64,000 nt of DNA from Mesorhizobium sp. B2-4-3. Its GTDB lineage: Bacteria; Pseudomonadota; Alphaproteobacteria; Rhizobiales; Rhizobiaceae. This document shows, piece after piece, positions 27,702-36,874 of the stretch. The notes beneath the pieces are model-generated. The model was not told the origin of the DNA. It ran no database searches and saw nothing but the letters and a program-made list of their open reading frames with translations. Where the stretch lies: positions 124,001-188,000 of the forward strand of contig NZ_VFVL01000001.1 in the NCBI RefSeq assembly GCF_006442815.1, read 5' to 3'. The translations under genes and the position numbers were made by a program. Each line of letters opens with the position of its first letter. Positions within the stretch are counted from its first letter, which is position 1.

Positions 27702-28565
27702 TTATTCGCCCTTGCAGAGCTGCGCGGTGGTCTTGTTCGGCAGATAATCCTTGCCGAAGCCGAGCGGCTCGACCAGCGCAATGTGCTCCGGCGAGCCGAT
27801 GAATTTCTTCAGTTCGGCGTTGAACGCTTCCTGCAAATCGGTGTCTTCCTTGCGGAAGCCGAAGCCGCCATGGCCCTTCACTGACTTGCCGGCGACCTCG
27901 CCGAACGGCTTGGTCGATTCGACGCCATCGGCCTTCTTGGCCATGTCGGCGATCGACAGCGCGGTGAGCGCGGCCGCATCGGCGCGGCCGGCCTGGATGG
28001 CGGCGACGAGACTGGACTGGTCCGGCAGCGTAACGATCTGCCCATCGGCAACGCCCGCATCCTTGGCGAAGCCGCCCTCGACGGCGCCGGCCATCACGGC
28101 GAGCTTCAGATCCGGGTTGTCCTTGATGCTGGAAAAGTCCTTCACGCCCTTGGGATTGCCCTTTGCCACCAACATGGCCTCGCCGATACCGTAGGACGGC
28201 TCCGAGAAATTGATCTCCGCGCAGCGCTTCGGAGTGATGAACATGCCGGCGGCGATGATGTCGAAACGGCCGGCCTTGAGGCCGGGAATGAGCGACCCGA
28301 ACTCGGTCAGCACGCCGTCGACCTGCTTGATGCCCATCTTGGCGAGCACCGCCTTGGCGACCTCTGGCGCTTCGCCGGTCAGCTTGCCGTCAGGCGTGGC
28401 AAAACCGAACGGCGCCTCGTTGGCGAAGCCGACGCGGATATAGCCGTCTTTCTTGGCGCGCTCGAGGGTCGTCTCCGCGTGGGCCGACGTGAATGCCGTC
28501 GCGGCGAGCGCAAGGCAAGCGGCGGCCTTCACAACCGCGCGGCGGGATATGTGTGACATGAGCAT
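27702..28565 (-). CDS. ehuB: Ehu-type periplasmic binding protein (EhuB-like)
   Basis: Family-3 binding protein of 287 residues. A signal peptide with twin arginine (SRRAVVKAAACLALAATAF) ends near AHA-ETTLE. Motifs EFGSLIPGLKAGRFDIIAAG and ITPKRCAEINFSEP match EhuB of ectoine/hydroxyectoine transporters. The start at 28565 has AAGGGGA six bases upstream. It is the first gene of the minus-strand operon and divergent from the M24/sarcosine-oxidase operon. Ectoine is the family-based guess; an N-methylated compound is possible from context. Confidence 0.87.
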   Translation of the reverse strand: MLMSHISRRAVVKAAACLALAATAFTSAHAETTLERAKKDGYIRVGFANEAPFGFATPDGKLTGEAPEVAKAVLAKMGIKQVDGVLTEFGSLIPGLKAGRFDIIAAGMFITPKRCAEINFSEPSYGIGEAMLVAKGNPKGVKDFSSIKDNPDLKLAVMAGAVEGGFAKDAGVADGQIVTLPDQSSLVAAIQAGRADAAALTALSIADMAKKADGVESTKPFGEVAGKSVKGHGGFGFRKEDTDLQEAFNAELKKFIGSPEHIALVEPLGFGKDYLPNKTTAQLCKGE

Positions 28566-28638
28566 GTATTCCCCTTTTCTTTTTTAATGATGCCTGGCTC
28601 GAGCGGCGTTTCTCCACCGTCACATCGAGTGCATAAGA

Positions 28639-28648
28639 CGTATACAAC
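28639..28648. promoter_or_regulatory. Candidate GntR operator CGTATACAAC
   Basis: GTATAC is a perfect palindrome, and on the minus strand it reads GTTGTATACG, close to the TTGTATACAA pattern bound by many FCD-type GntR regulators. It lies 74 bases upstream of the ehuB start in the shared divergent region. Confidence 0.4.
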
Positions 28649-28732
28649 TCATCTGGACATATCGCAAGATGCGCTGTACGAATCTCAAAAATCGGCGTTC
28701 ATCACTGAGAAATGAACGGATATGCCCGGCAG

Positions 28733-28742
28733 TTGTGCACAA
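28733..28742. promoter_or_regulatory. Palindrome TTGTGCACAA, candidate GntR operator
   Basis: A perfect 10-bp palindrome of the TTGT-N2-ACAA type expected for FCD regulators. It lies 56 bases upstream of the first M24 hydrolase gene and about 94 bases from the other candidate, so each divergent operon has its own site. Confidence 0.45.
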
Positions 28743-28797
28743 TCGCCGGCATTTTTTCGCAAGTTGCACTAACAGACTGTGATCGGGAACGACAGGT

Positions 28798-29979
28798 TTG
28801 AACGACTCGGCCAGCTTCACAAAAACGGAATACGCACAGCGCCTTGCGGACGTGAAGCAGCGCATGGCGAAGGCCGGCTTCGACCTCATCATCTGCCAGG
28901 ATCCGGCAAACATGTGCTGGCTGACCGGCTATGACGGCTGGTCCTTCTACGTGCCGCAATGCGTGCTCGTTCATCTGGAAGAAGACCGGCCGATCTGGTT
29001 CGGCAGGGCGCAGGACGCCAAGAGCGCCCGCATGACCACCGGCCTGCCCGATGAAAACGTCGTCCCGTTCTCGGAGCGGCTGGTGCAGCAGCCCGTCGAG
29101 CATCCTTATGACGAACTCGCCGGTCTGATCCGGGCACGCGGATGGGACCGGGCGCATATCGGGGTCGAAATGGACGCGCACTACTACACGGCGCGCTGCC
29201 ATGCCCATCTCGTCGGCGGCCTGCCCTCGGCGCGCTTCAGCAACAATCACGACCTCGTCAACTGGGCCCGGCTGGTGAAATCGGACGCCGAGCTGGCGTT
29301 GATCCGCCAGGCCGGCGCGATCTGCAGCAATGCCATGAACCGCGCCATCGAAAAGATGCGCCCGGGCGTGCCGCAGAACCATGTCATCGCCGAAATCTAT
29401 CATGCGCAGATCATGGGCATGCCGGGCGCCGGCGGCGACTACGCCGCAATCTGCCCGCTGATGCCGGTCGGAGAAGGCACGAGCACACCGCACCTGACCT
29501 GGTCGGACGCGCCGCTTCCCGACAGCGGGCTGGCCATCGTCGAGATCGCCGGCGTGCGGCGGCGCTACCACGCGGCGCTGACCCGGACCGTGCATTTCGG
29601 CAAGCCGCCGGCCGCCCTTTCCGACATGGCCAAGGTGATCGTCGAAGGCGTCGATGCCGGTCTCGAACTCGCCCAACCCGGCAACACCTGTGAACAGGTC
29701 GAGGCCGCATGGCAGGCAGTATTGCGCAAAAACGGGCTCAAGAAGGAAAGCCGCGTCGGCTATCCCGTCGGCCTCGCCTACCCGCCGGATTGGGGCGAAC
29801 GCACCGCGAGCCTGAGGCCCGGCGACAAGACGGAGTTGCGGCCCGGCATGTGCTTCCACTTCATGGCCGGCGTCTGGCTCGACGATTTCGGCGTCGCCAT
29901 CTCGGAGTCGTTCGTCGTCGCCGAACATGGCGGCGAACGGCTCTGCGACGTCACCCGCGACCTCATCGTCATCGACTGA
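28798..29979 (+). CDS. M24-family hydrolase, ectoine hydrolase (DoeA/EutD)-like
   Basis: Cytoplasmic protein of 393 residues of the pita-bread (M24) fold: an N-terminal creatinase domain (CWLTGYDGWSFYVPQ near residues 40-55) and a C-terminal catalytic domain. Motifs PHLTWSDAP, GNTCEQVE and GYPVGLAYPPDWGER match ectoine hydrolase DoeA. The paired Asp metal ligands of aminopeptidase P are replaced (IVEIAG, RYHAALTRT), as in metal-independent creatinase and DoeA. The start is TTG at 28798; no better in-frame start precedes the conserved region. It is the first gene of an operon with a second M24 protein and soxBDAG. Confidence 0.82.
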   Translation: MNDSASFTKTEYAQRLADVKQRMAKAGFDLIICQDPANMCWLTGYDGWSFYVPQCVLVHLEEDRPIWFGRAQDAKSARMTTGLPDENVVPFSERLVQQPVEHPYDELAGLIRARGWDRAHIGVEMDAHYYTARCHAHLVGGLPSARFSNNHDLVNWARLVKSDAELALIRQAGAICSNAMNRAIEKMRPGVPQNHVIAEIYHAQIMGMPGAGGDYAAICPLMPVGEGTSTPHLTWSDAPLPDSGLAIVEIAGVRRRYHAALTRTVHFGKPPAALSDMAKVIVEGVDAGLELAQPGNTCEQVEAAWQAVLRKNGLKKESRVGYPVGLAYPPDWGERTASLRPGDKTELRPGMCFHFMAGVWLDDFGVAISESFVVAEHGGERLCDVTRDLIVID

Positions 29980-30010
29980 CCACCCGCATAGGCAATTTCG
30001 AGGATACACA

Positions 30011-31159
30011 ATGGACCGCAATCCCTTTTCGGAAGCCGAGATCGCCGGCCGCCTGTCTAAGGTGCGCAAGGCCTTGGCCGAGCGCGGGCTCGATGCCGCC
30101 GTCTTCGCCTCGCCGGAAAACATCTTCTATCTCACCGGCCTCGATCATTGGGGCTATTTCGCGCCGCATCTTCTCATCGTGCCCCTCGACCGGCAGCCGG
30201 TTCTGGTCACCCGGTCGATGGAAAAGGTGACGATCGAAAACCGGGTGAAGGCAGCGGAATTCCGCGGCCATTCCGACAGCGAGACCGCCGCCGACCTGGC
30301 CGCGCGCGTCCTTTCCGAACTTGCCCTAACGGGCAAGCGCATCGGTCTCGAACACTGGACCTCGGGTCTCAGCCACGGCCTCGCCCTGAAGCTCGAGGCG
30401 CAGGCCGACGCGAAATGGAGCGACGTCTCCGGCCTGGTCGACGGCATGCGGCTGGTGAAGAGCGCTGAGGAACAGGCGCTGATGCGTCGCGCCGCCAAAG
30501 TCACGGACGCCGCCGCGGGCGCCGCGATCGCGGCGATCCATGACGGCGCCGCCGAGCAGGAGGTTGCCGCGGAATGCGTTGCGGCGATGGCGCGCGCTGG
30601 CGGTCACGCGCCAGGCTTCGGCCCGTTCATCCGCCCCGCTGCCCGGCTCGGCGAAGAGCACACGACCTGGGGCGATGGCGTCTACCGCCGCGGCGAGCCG
30701 GTCTTCGTCGAACTGTCCGGCTGCGTCTCGCGCTATCACGCGCCTCTCGGCCGGCTGATCCGCATCGGCGCCATCAAGGACGAGGACGCCGCCATGGCCG
30801 AGGTGACGGCCAAGGCTTTCAACGCCGTCGTCGAGGCGCTGAGACCCGGCGTCAGGGCACGCGACGTCTACGCCGCCTGGCAAGGCGTCGCCGACGAGGC
30901 GGGCCTGTCGCACTACCGTCGCCATCATTGCGGCTATCTCGTCGGCATCGGCCAGCCGCCGTCCTGGACCGGCGGCAATTCGGTGACCGGCCTGCGGCAT
31001 GATTCCGATCTCGAGATCGAGACCGGCATGAGCTTCCACATCCTGTCCTGGCTGATGGGCACCAGCCGCGGCGATGATTTCATCTCAAACACCGTGCTGC
31101 TGACCGATACCGGCGCCGAGGTGCTTACCCGCACCCCGACCGGCCCGATCGTCCGCTAG
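30011..31159 (+). CDS. Second M24-family metal-independent hydrolase
   Basis: Protein of 382 residues with the same two-domain architecture (NIFYLTGLDHWGYFAPH near residue 38) and a start supported by GAGG seven bases upstream of ATG 30011. The metal-ligand positions are again lost (VFVELSG, RYHAPLGRL), so it should be a C-N hydrolase of the creatinase/ectoine hydrolase kind and not a metallopeptidase. It may act on a second substrate or form part of a heteromeric enzyme with the upstream paralogue. It is three bases from soxB. Confidence 0.78.
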   Translation: MDRNPFSEAEIAGRLSKVRKALAERGLDAAVFASPENIFYLTGLDHWGYFAPHLLIVPLDRQPVLVTRSMEKVTIENRVKAAEFRGHSDSETAADLAARVLSELALTGKRIGLEHWTSGLSHGLALKLEAQADAKWSDVSGLVDGMRLVKSAEEQALMRRAAKVTDAAAGAAIAAIHDGAAEQEVAAECVAAMARAGGHAPGFGPFIRPAARLGEEHTTWGDGVYRRGEPVFVELSGCVSRYHAPLGRLIRIGAIKDEDAAMAEVTAKAFNAVVEALRPGVRARDVYAAWQGVADEAGLSHYRRHHCGYLVGIGQPPSWTGGNSVTGLRHDSDLEIETGMSFHILSWLMGTSRGDDFISNTVLLTDTGAEVLTRTPTGPIVR

Positions 31160-31162
31160 ACC

Positions 31163-32425
31163 ATGAACATGTCACGCTATTCGGTGTCCTCGATTCTCCG
31201 CAACGGCCTGTCCGGCCAGAAGAACTGGCAGCGCGCATGGCGCGCGGCGGAGCCGAAGCCGGCTTACGACATGATCATTGTCGGCGGCGGCGGGCATGGC
31301 CTCGCCACGGCGTTCTACCTGGCCGAGAACCATGGCATCCGCAACGTCGCCGTGCTGGAGAAAGGCTATGTCGGCGGCGGCAATGTCGGCCGCAACACCA
31401 CCGTCATCCGCTCCAACTACCTGCTCGACGGCAACACCCAATTCTATGAATTCTCGGTCAAGCTGTGGGAAGGCCTGTCGCAGGCGCTGAACTTCAACGT
31501 CATGTTCTCGCAGCGGGGCCAGATCGTCACCGCCCATTCGGCGGACCAGCTCGACACGTTCGGCCATCGCGCCAACATCATGCGGCTGAACGGCATCGAT
31601 GCCGATATCCTCGACCGCGATGCGGTGCGGCGGCTCGTGCCTTATCTCGATTTCTCCGACACGGCGCGGTTCCCGATATATGGGGCCATCCTGCAGGGCC
31701 GGGCCGGCACGGCCCGCCACGATGCCGTCGCCTGGGGTTATGCGCGCGCCGCCGACAGTCACGGCGTCGACATCATCCAGAACTGCGAGGTCACCGGCTT
31801 CGTCCGCGACGGCGACAGGATCGTCGGCGTCGAGACGAGCAAGGGGCGCATCGGCGCCGGCAAGGTCGGCCTTGCGGTCGCTGGCCACACGTCGGTGCTC
31901 GGCCGGAAGGCCGGGCTGGAGCTGCCGATCGAGAGCCACGTGCTGCAGGCCTTCGTCACCGAGCCGCTGAAGCCGCTGGTCGACCATGTCGTGGCCTACG
32001 GCGCCGATCATTTCTATGTCAGCCAATCCGACAAGGGCGGGCTGGTGTTCGGCGGCAATCTCGACGGCTACAATTCCTATGCCCAGCGCGGCAATCTCGG
32101 CGTCGTGCGCGAGGTGGCCGAAGCGGCAATCGCGCTGATGCCCTGTATCTCGCGCGTCAGGCTGCTGCGCCATTGGGGCGGCGTCATGGACATGACGCCC
32201 GACGCCAGCCCGATCATCTGCCCGACGCCGATCGACGGGCTCTATCTCAACGGCGGCTGGTGCTATGGCGGCTTCAAGGCGACGCCTGCCTCGGGCTGGT
32301 GCTTCGCGCACACGCTGGCGACCGGCAAGCCGCATCCCTTGATCGCCGCCTTTCGCCTTGACCGCTTCCGCACCGGCCACACGCTCGACGAGGCCGGCGC
32401 CGGTCCCTCGGCCTGGCTGCAATAG
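31163..32425 (+). CDS. soxB: Sarcosine oxidase beta subunit
   Basis: Flavoprotein of 420 residues. The FAD site MIIVGGGGHGLATAFYL lies near residue 37. NVGRNTTVIRSNYLL and GTARHDAVAWG (His about 186, candidate covalent FMN attachment) are typical of the heterotetrameric enzyme. It oxidises the N-methyl group of sarcosine to glycine, with formaldehyde passed to tetrahydrofolate. The gene follows the M24 hydrolase by three bases and heads the canonical order soxB-D-A-G. There is no neighbouring glyA. Confidence 0.93.
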   Translation: MNMSRYSVSSILRNGLSGQKNWQRAWRAAEPKPAYDMIIVGGGGHGLATAFYLAENHGIRNVAVLEKGYVGGGNVGRNTTVIRSNYLLDGNTQFYEFSVKLWEGLSQALNFNVMFSQRGQIVTAHSADQLDTFGHRANIMRLNGIDADILDRDAVRRLVPYLDFSDTARFPIYGAILQGRAGTARHDAVAWGYARAADSHGVDIIQNCEVTGFVRDGDRIVGVETSKGRIGAGKVGLAVAGHTSVLGRKAGLELPIESHVLQAFVTEPLKPLVDHVVAYGADHFYVSQSDKGGLVFGGNLDGYNSYAQRGNLGVVREVAEAAIALMPCISRVRLLRHWGGVMDMTPDASPIICPTPIDGLYLNGGWCYGGFKATPASGWCFAHTLATGKPHPLIAAFRLDRFRTGHTLDEAGAGPSAWLQ

Positions 32426-32442
32426 GGAGCAGAGCAAGACAA

Positions 32443-32709
32443 ATGCTTCGCATCGAATGTCCGTGCTGTGGCCTGCGCGACCATGATGAATTCCGCTATG
32501 GCGGCGACGCTTCGATCACCCGTCCGGGCCATGACGACCCGGATCCCGAGGCCTGGTACCGTTATGTTTATGTACGCAAAAACCCGCCGGGGCCGCACAG
32601 GGAGTTCTGGCAACACGTGACCGGGTGTCGGCAATGGCTGGTCGTCGAGCGCGATACCCGCAACCATGCAATCGCCTCCGTCGGCTTCGCCAGGAAAACA
32701 CGAGCATGA
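32443..32709 (+). CDS. soxD: Sarcosine oxidase delta subunit
   Basis: Small subunit of 88 residues. The zinc site is recognisable at the N-terminus (CPCCGLRDHDEF), with further His and Cys at HREFWQHVTGCRQW. Length and motif order are normal for SoxD. The stop overlaps the soxA start as ATGA. Confidence 0.93.
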   Translation: MLRIECPCCGLRDHDEFRYGGDASITRPGHDDPDPEAWYRYVYVRKNPPGPHREFWQHVTGCRQWLVVERDTRNHAIASVGFARKTRA

Positions 32710-35654
32710 ACTCGAACGACAGACGTCTGCCTGCCGGCGGCCGTATCGATCGTATGCGACCGATCGGCTTCAGCTTCGATGGCCGCACGCTGAACGGCTA
32801 TCAAGGCGACACGCTGGCTTCGGCTCTGCTGGCCAATGGCATCACGCTCACCGGACGCAGTTTCAAATATCACCGCCCGCGCGGTACCTTTTCGGCCGGA
32901 CCCGAAGAGCCGAACGCGCTGGTCACGCTTGGAACCGGTGGACGGCGCGAACCGAACCTGCCGGCCACCGCGCTCGAGTTGGCGCAAGGCATGATCGCCG
33001 AAAGCCAGAACCGCTGGCCCTCGCTTGGCTTCGACCTGCAGAGCATCAATGGGCTGTTTGCGCCATTCCTTTCCGCCGGCTTCTATTACAAGACCTTCAT
33101 GGGACCGACGCGGCGCGCCTGGATGTTCTACGAGCATTTCATCCGTCGGGCGGCAGGCCTGGGCCGGGCGGGCACCGAGCGCGATCCCGACCGCTACGAG
33201 GTGCGCCACGCATTTGCCGATGTCGCTATCGCCGGTGGCGGCCCTGCCGGCCTCTCGGCGGCGCGCGCCGCGGCGTATGCCGGCGCAGACGTCGCCCTGA
33301 TCGAGCAGGATTTCCTGCTCGGCGGTCAGCTTCTGTCGGAGCGTTCCGATGGCGAGGCGGCAGCTTGGCTGAAGGCGATCGAGACCGAACTGGCAGGCCT
33401 GCCCAACGTCACTGTGTGGCGCAGGACGATGGCGTTCGGCATCTATGACGGCAACACGCTGGCGCTGATCGAACGAAACGACGATCCGGTCGTGCAAGGC
33501 GTCGCGCGGCAGGTCTTCACCATGCTTCGCGCCCGCGCAGTCGTCTTTGCCGCCGGCGCCATCGAGCGGCCGCTGGTCTTCTCCAACAACGACCGGCCGG
33601 GCGTCATGCTGGCATCGGCCGCCCGGACCTACTTCAACCGCTTCGCCGTCCTGCCGGGCAAGAATATCCTGGTCGCCACGACGAATGACGGCGCCTATCG
33701 CGCCGCCATCGACCTTGCCGCCGCCGGTGCGCAAGTGACCATCGCGGATCAGCGCAGCACCCTACCCGCCGGTCTGGCGGCGGAGGCCAGGCGCCTGAAC
33801 ATAGCAATCCGATCCGGGACCCAAATCGCCGACCTGCGTGGCGGCCATGCGGTCAAGGCCGCGAAGCTTGCCGGGCCGGGCGGCAATTCGGAAATCGCGT
33901 GCGACCTCGTCTGCGTGTCCGGCGGCTGGTCGCCGACGGTGCATCTCACCTCGCATCTCGGTGTCAAACCGGTCTATCGCGACGACATGAACGGCTTCGT
34001 TCCCGGCGGCCTTCCGGCAGGCCACTTTGGCGCCGGCTCGATGATGGGCCGCTACTCGACGGCCGATGCCATCGACGGCGGCCACCGTGCCGGCATCGAA
34101 GCAGCAGCCTTCTGCGGAAAATCGGCAGCCGCACCGGCTCCTGCGAGGCTCGATCTCGGCGAAGCCGCAACCGACGCGTTCCGCGCGATCCCGTCCACCG
34201 GGCGCGGAAAGGCCTTCGTCGATTTCCAGATGGATGTGACCACAAAGGACATCGAATTGGCGCATCGCGAGGGCTATGAATCGGTCGAGCATCTGAAGCG
34301 CTACACCACGCTCGGCATGGGGACCGACCAGGGCAAGACCGGCAATTTTGCAGCACTCTCGGCTATGGCGGCGCTACGCCAGGAGACGATCCCGCAAACC
34401 GGGACCACGACCTTTCGTCCGCCTTATGCGCCGGTCGCCATCGGCGCGCTCGCCGGCCGCGCCGTCGGCCATCATTTCAAGCCGATCCGCCGCACGCCGA
34501 TGCATGACTGGCATGTGGCGAATGGCGCCGACATGCTCGAGGTGGGGCTGTGGATGCGTCCGTATTTCTACCGCGCCGCCGGCCGGGACGTGAACGAGGC
34601 CTATGTCGCCGAGATGCGGATGGTGCGCGGGGCCGCCGGTCTGATGGACATTTCCACCCTCGGCAAGATCGACGTGCAGGGGCCGGACGCGGCCATTTTC
34701 CTCGACCGTGTCTACGCCAACGGCTTTGCCAAGCTCCCGGTCGGTCGCGCCCGCTACGGCGTCATGCTACGCGATGACGGCATCGTCTTCGATGACGGTA
34801 CCACCACGCGGTTGTCGGAGAATCGTTTCTTCATGACCACCTCGACCGCCAAGGCGGCCGATGTCCTGTCGCGGCTGGAATTCCTGCTCGACACCGCCTG
34901 GCCGGAGCTGCGCGTCGCGGTCACCTCCGTCAGCGACGAGTGGGCGGCGATGTCGCTCGCCGGACCGAAGAGCCGCGATGTCCTTGCCGCCGCCTTTCTT
35001 GGGCTCGACGTCTCGAACGATGCGCTGCCGCATATGGGCGTTGCCGAAGCGGAGTTCGACGGCCGGGCTTTGCGCATCATACGGCTCAGCTATTCCGGCG
35101 AGCGCGCCTACGAGATCTACGTCGGTGCAACTGCCGGCGAGACGGTCTGGCGCCATGTGCTTGAGGCCGGCGCGACCTTCGGCCTGAACTCGTACGGCGT
35201 TGAGGCGCTCGGCGCGCTGCGGGTCGAAAAGGGCCATGTTGCCGGACCGGAGATCGATGGGCGGACCACACTCGACGATCTCGGCCTTGGCCGCATGGCG
35301 GCAAAACGCACCGGGTTTGTTGGTGACGTGCTGCGACGGCGACCGGCATTTCAAGCTCCCAACCGCCAGCGTCTGGTTGGCCTGGAATCCGCCGAGGAGG
35401 GCAAGCGGCTGCGCGGCGGCGCCATATTGTTCATACCCGGCGATATCGTCACCGGGCACGGACGCGGCCGGATAACGTCGGTGACGTTCAGCCCGGAGCT
35501 TGGCCGTTATGTCGGCCTCGCCCTGCTGGCAGGCGATGTCGCGGTGGAGGGAAGCGAAGTCCTCGCGACCTATCCGATGAAGGCTGAAACCGTTCGCGCC
35601 CGCATCGTTTCGCCCGTCTTTGTAGATCCCAAAGGAGAGCGGCTGCATGGCTGA
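32706..35654 (+). CDS. soxA: Sarcosine oxidase alpha subunit
   Basis: Large subunit of 982 residues. The N-terminal ferredoxin-like domain (residues 15-95) includes RSFKYHRPRGTFSAGPEEPN. The dinucleotide site is VAIAGGGPAGLSAARAA (about 175-191). The C-terminal half has the aminomethyltransferase-like fold that channels formaldehyde to tetrahydrofolate (MHDWHVANGADMLEVGLW). The start at 32706 is coupled to soxD; the extra frame upstream to 32625 lies inside soxD. It ends with an 8-base overlap into soxG. Confidence 0.94.
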   Translation: MNSNDRRLPAGGRIDRMRPIGFSFDGRTLNGYQGDTLASALLANGITLTGRSFKYHRPRGTFSAGPEEPNALVTLGTGGRREPNLPATALELAQGMIAESQNRWPSLGFDLQSINGLFAPFLSAGFYYKTFMGPTRRAWMFYEHFIRRAAGLGRAGTERDPDRYEVRHAFADVAIAGGGPAGLSAARAAAYAGADVALIEQDFLLGGQLLSERSDGEAAAWLKAIETELAGLPNVTVWRRTMAFGIYDGNTLALIERNDDPVVQGVARQVFTMLRARAVVFAAGAIERPLVFSNNDRPGVMLASAARTYFNRFAVLPGKNILVATTNDGAYRAAIDLAAAGAQVTIADQRSTLPAGLAAEARRLNIAIRSGTQIADLRGGHAVKAAKLAGPGGNSEIACDLVCVSGGWSPTVHLTSHLGVKPVYRDDMNGFVPGGLPAGHFGAGSMMGRYSTADAIDGGHRAGIEAAAFCGKSAAAPAPARLDLGEAATDAFRAIPSTGRGKAFVDFQMDVTTKDIELAHREGYESVEHLKRYTTLGMGTDQGKTGNFAALSAMAALRQETIPQTGTTTFRPPYAPVAIGALAGRAVGHHFKPIRRTPMHDWHVANGADMLEVGLWMRPYFYRAAGRDVNEAYVAEMRMVRGAAGLMDISTLGKIDVQGPDAAIFLDRVYANGFAKLPVGRARYGVMLRDDGIVFDDGTTTRLSENRFFMTTSTAKAADVLSRLEFLLDTAWPELRVAVTSVSDEWAAMSLAGPKSRDVLAAAFLGLDVSNDALPHMGVAEAEFDGRALRIIRLSYSGERAYEIYVGATAGETVWRHVLEAGATFGLNSYGVEALGALRVEKGHVAGPEIDGRTTLDDLGLGRMAAKRTGFVGDVLRRRPAFQAPNRQRLVGLESAEEGKRLRGGAILFIPGDIVTGHGRGRITSVTFSPELGRYVGLALLAGDVAVEGSEVLATYPMKAETVRARIVSPVFVDPKGERLHG

Positions 35655-36189
35655 GGCTCTGGCATCGAAAGATTTCACTCTGTCGAGATCCGACTGCCCG
35701 ATCGTTCAGATCGAGGGCTGGGACGGGATGCTGGCCCAGTTTGAGCTGAGTGCTTCGCAAATGCTGGGCACTGCCCTGCCCGTCTCGGTCGGTGACACGG
35801 CCCGCCTTGCCGACACGCTCATCGTTCGGGTCTCCCCCCGCCGGCTCTGGCTGATAATGGAGGCGGATGCAGAAACGCCGCAGCCAGCGATCGATCCCGA
35901 ACTGGGCTGTTCGGTTCACCTCGGCGAGGGACGCGTGCGCTTCAGCTTGAGCGGCGCGCGCGTCCTGGAAATCCTCTCCGGCTGCATCGCAGTCGACTGG
36001 CGTTCGCCAGGCGCAGCGCCGGGCCGCGCATTTCAAACGGTCTTCCATCACGTACCCGTGCTCGTCCTGCGCACGAGCGAGACCGGGTGCGACATGATCG
36101 TGCCGCGAAGCTTTGCGCACAGCCTTGCGGACTGGGTTGCCGACAGCGCCAGCAAGCGTTCTTCGCCTGGAATTAAAGCGCGAAATTAA
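35647..36189 (+). CDS. soxG: Sarcosine oxidase gamma subunit
   Basis: Subunit of 180 residues with the late motif GCIAVDWRSPGAAPGRAFQT and the C-terminal segment VPRSFAHSLADWV, as expected for SoxG. The start has GGAGAGCGGC just upstream inside soxA. It is the last gene of the M24-sox operon. Confidence 0.9.
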   Translation: MAEALASKDFTLSRSDCPIVQIEGWDGMLAQFELSASQMLGTALPVSVGDTARLADTLIVRVSPRRLWLIMEADAETPQPAIDPELGCSVHLGEGRVRFSLSGARVLEILSGCIAVDWRSPGAAPGRAFQTVFHHVPVLVLRTSETGCDMIVPRSFAHSLADWVADSASKRSSPGIKARN

Positions 36190-36874
36190 CTGCCGCTGGC
36201 CGACAAGATGGAACCGTTTCTAAACCCGTCCACCCAGGCAGCAGGAGGTTCCGATGCCCGCCGGCTGTTGGTGGTCAAAGACGCATGGCTGGTAGCTCTA
36301 TTCACGCGAGGCCTCCCAGGTTCGTCTGGCGGTGCAAGGTATGGATCGCGTTGTGCGCCTCGTGACTCGCAAGCCGATGCTTGGCGAACCTTTTGGCGAA
36401 CCTGTTGGCGAACCGACCCGTAAGCCATTGATAAACAACGATAATGGTGGGCCCGGAGGACGACCTCGAACTATTGATTTTGTTATCTTTTTCGTGGGCA
36501 CAACTCGGGAATTTTCCCGTACGGTCTCGTATGGTCCCGCAGCCCATTGAGCACGAATCCCGATTCTCCACCGACGCAGATGGTAGATGACCTCCATGCC
36601 ATCCTTCGCCTGTCAACCAGCATGTGCCTCCTGATGCTAGGTAGTGACGCCGCTTTGACCCACCGGCAAATGTCCCGATTTGGGGCCAGAAGCGTACGCC
36701 AACTTGCGGGGTGTTGGGCCGAAAGCAGACTCTGGCGCCCTCTGCTGATGAGGACGGCTTCCAGAATTTCCGGGCAGCCGATCAAAACAATCGCCAAACG
36801 GACGAAACAATAACTCTGGCAGCGTGTTCTGTGTTTGATGGGTGTGTGGGCATTTTTCTCATCTGGAGGCGATG
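36190..36874. other. Intergenic stretch with a short tandem repeat, no gene
   Basis: I see no supported gene in these 685 bases. The interval contains the 12-base tandem repeat at 36381-36414 and marks the change from the sarcosine-oxidase operon to the stress island. No GGAAC-N18-TT element is found ahead of the DUF2267 gene. Confidence 0.5.
36381..36414. repeat. Three copies of TTGGCGAACC spaced 12 bases apart
   Basis: TTGGCGAACC occurs exactly at 36381, 36393 and 36405. The period of twelve keeps frame, so a short plus frame across it reads GEPFGEPVGEP, but nothing else supports coding. Confidence 0.7.

Noticed and set aside
30011-31159. Annotation as a Xaa-Pro metallopeptidase
   Set aside because: The metal-ligand aspartates of aminopeptidase P are replaced, so only the fold is shared.
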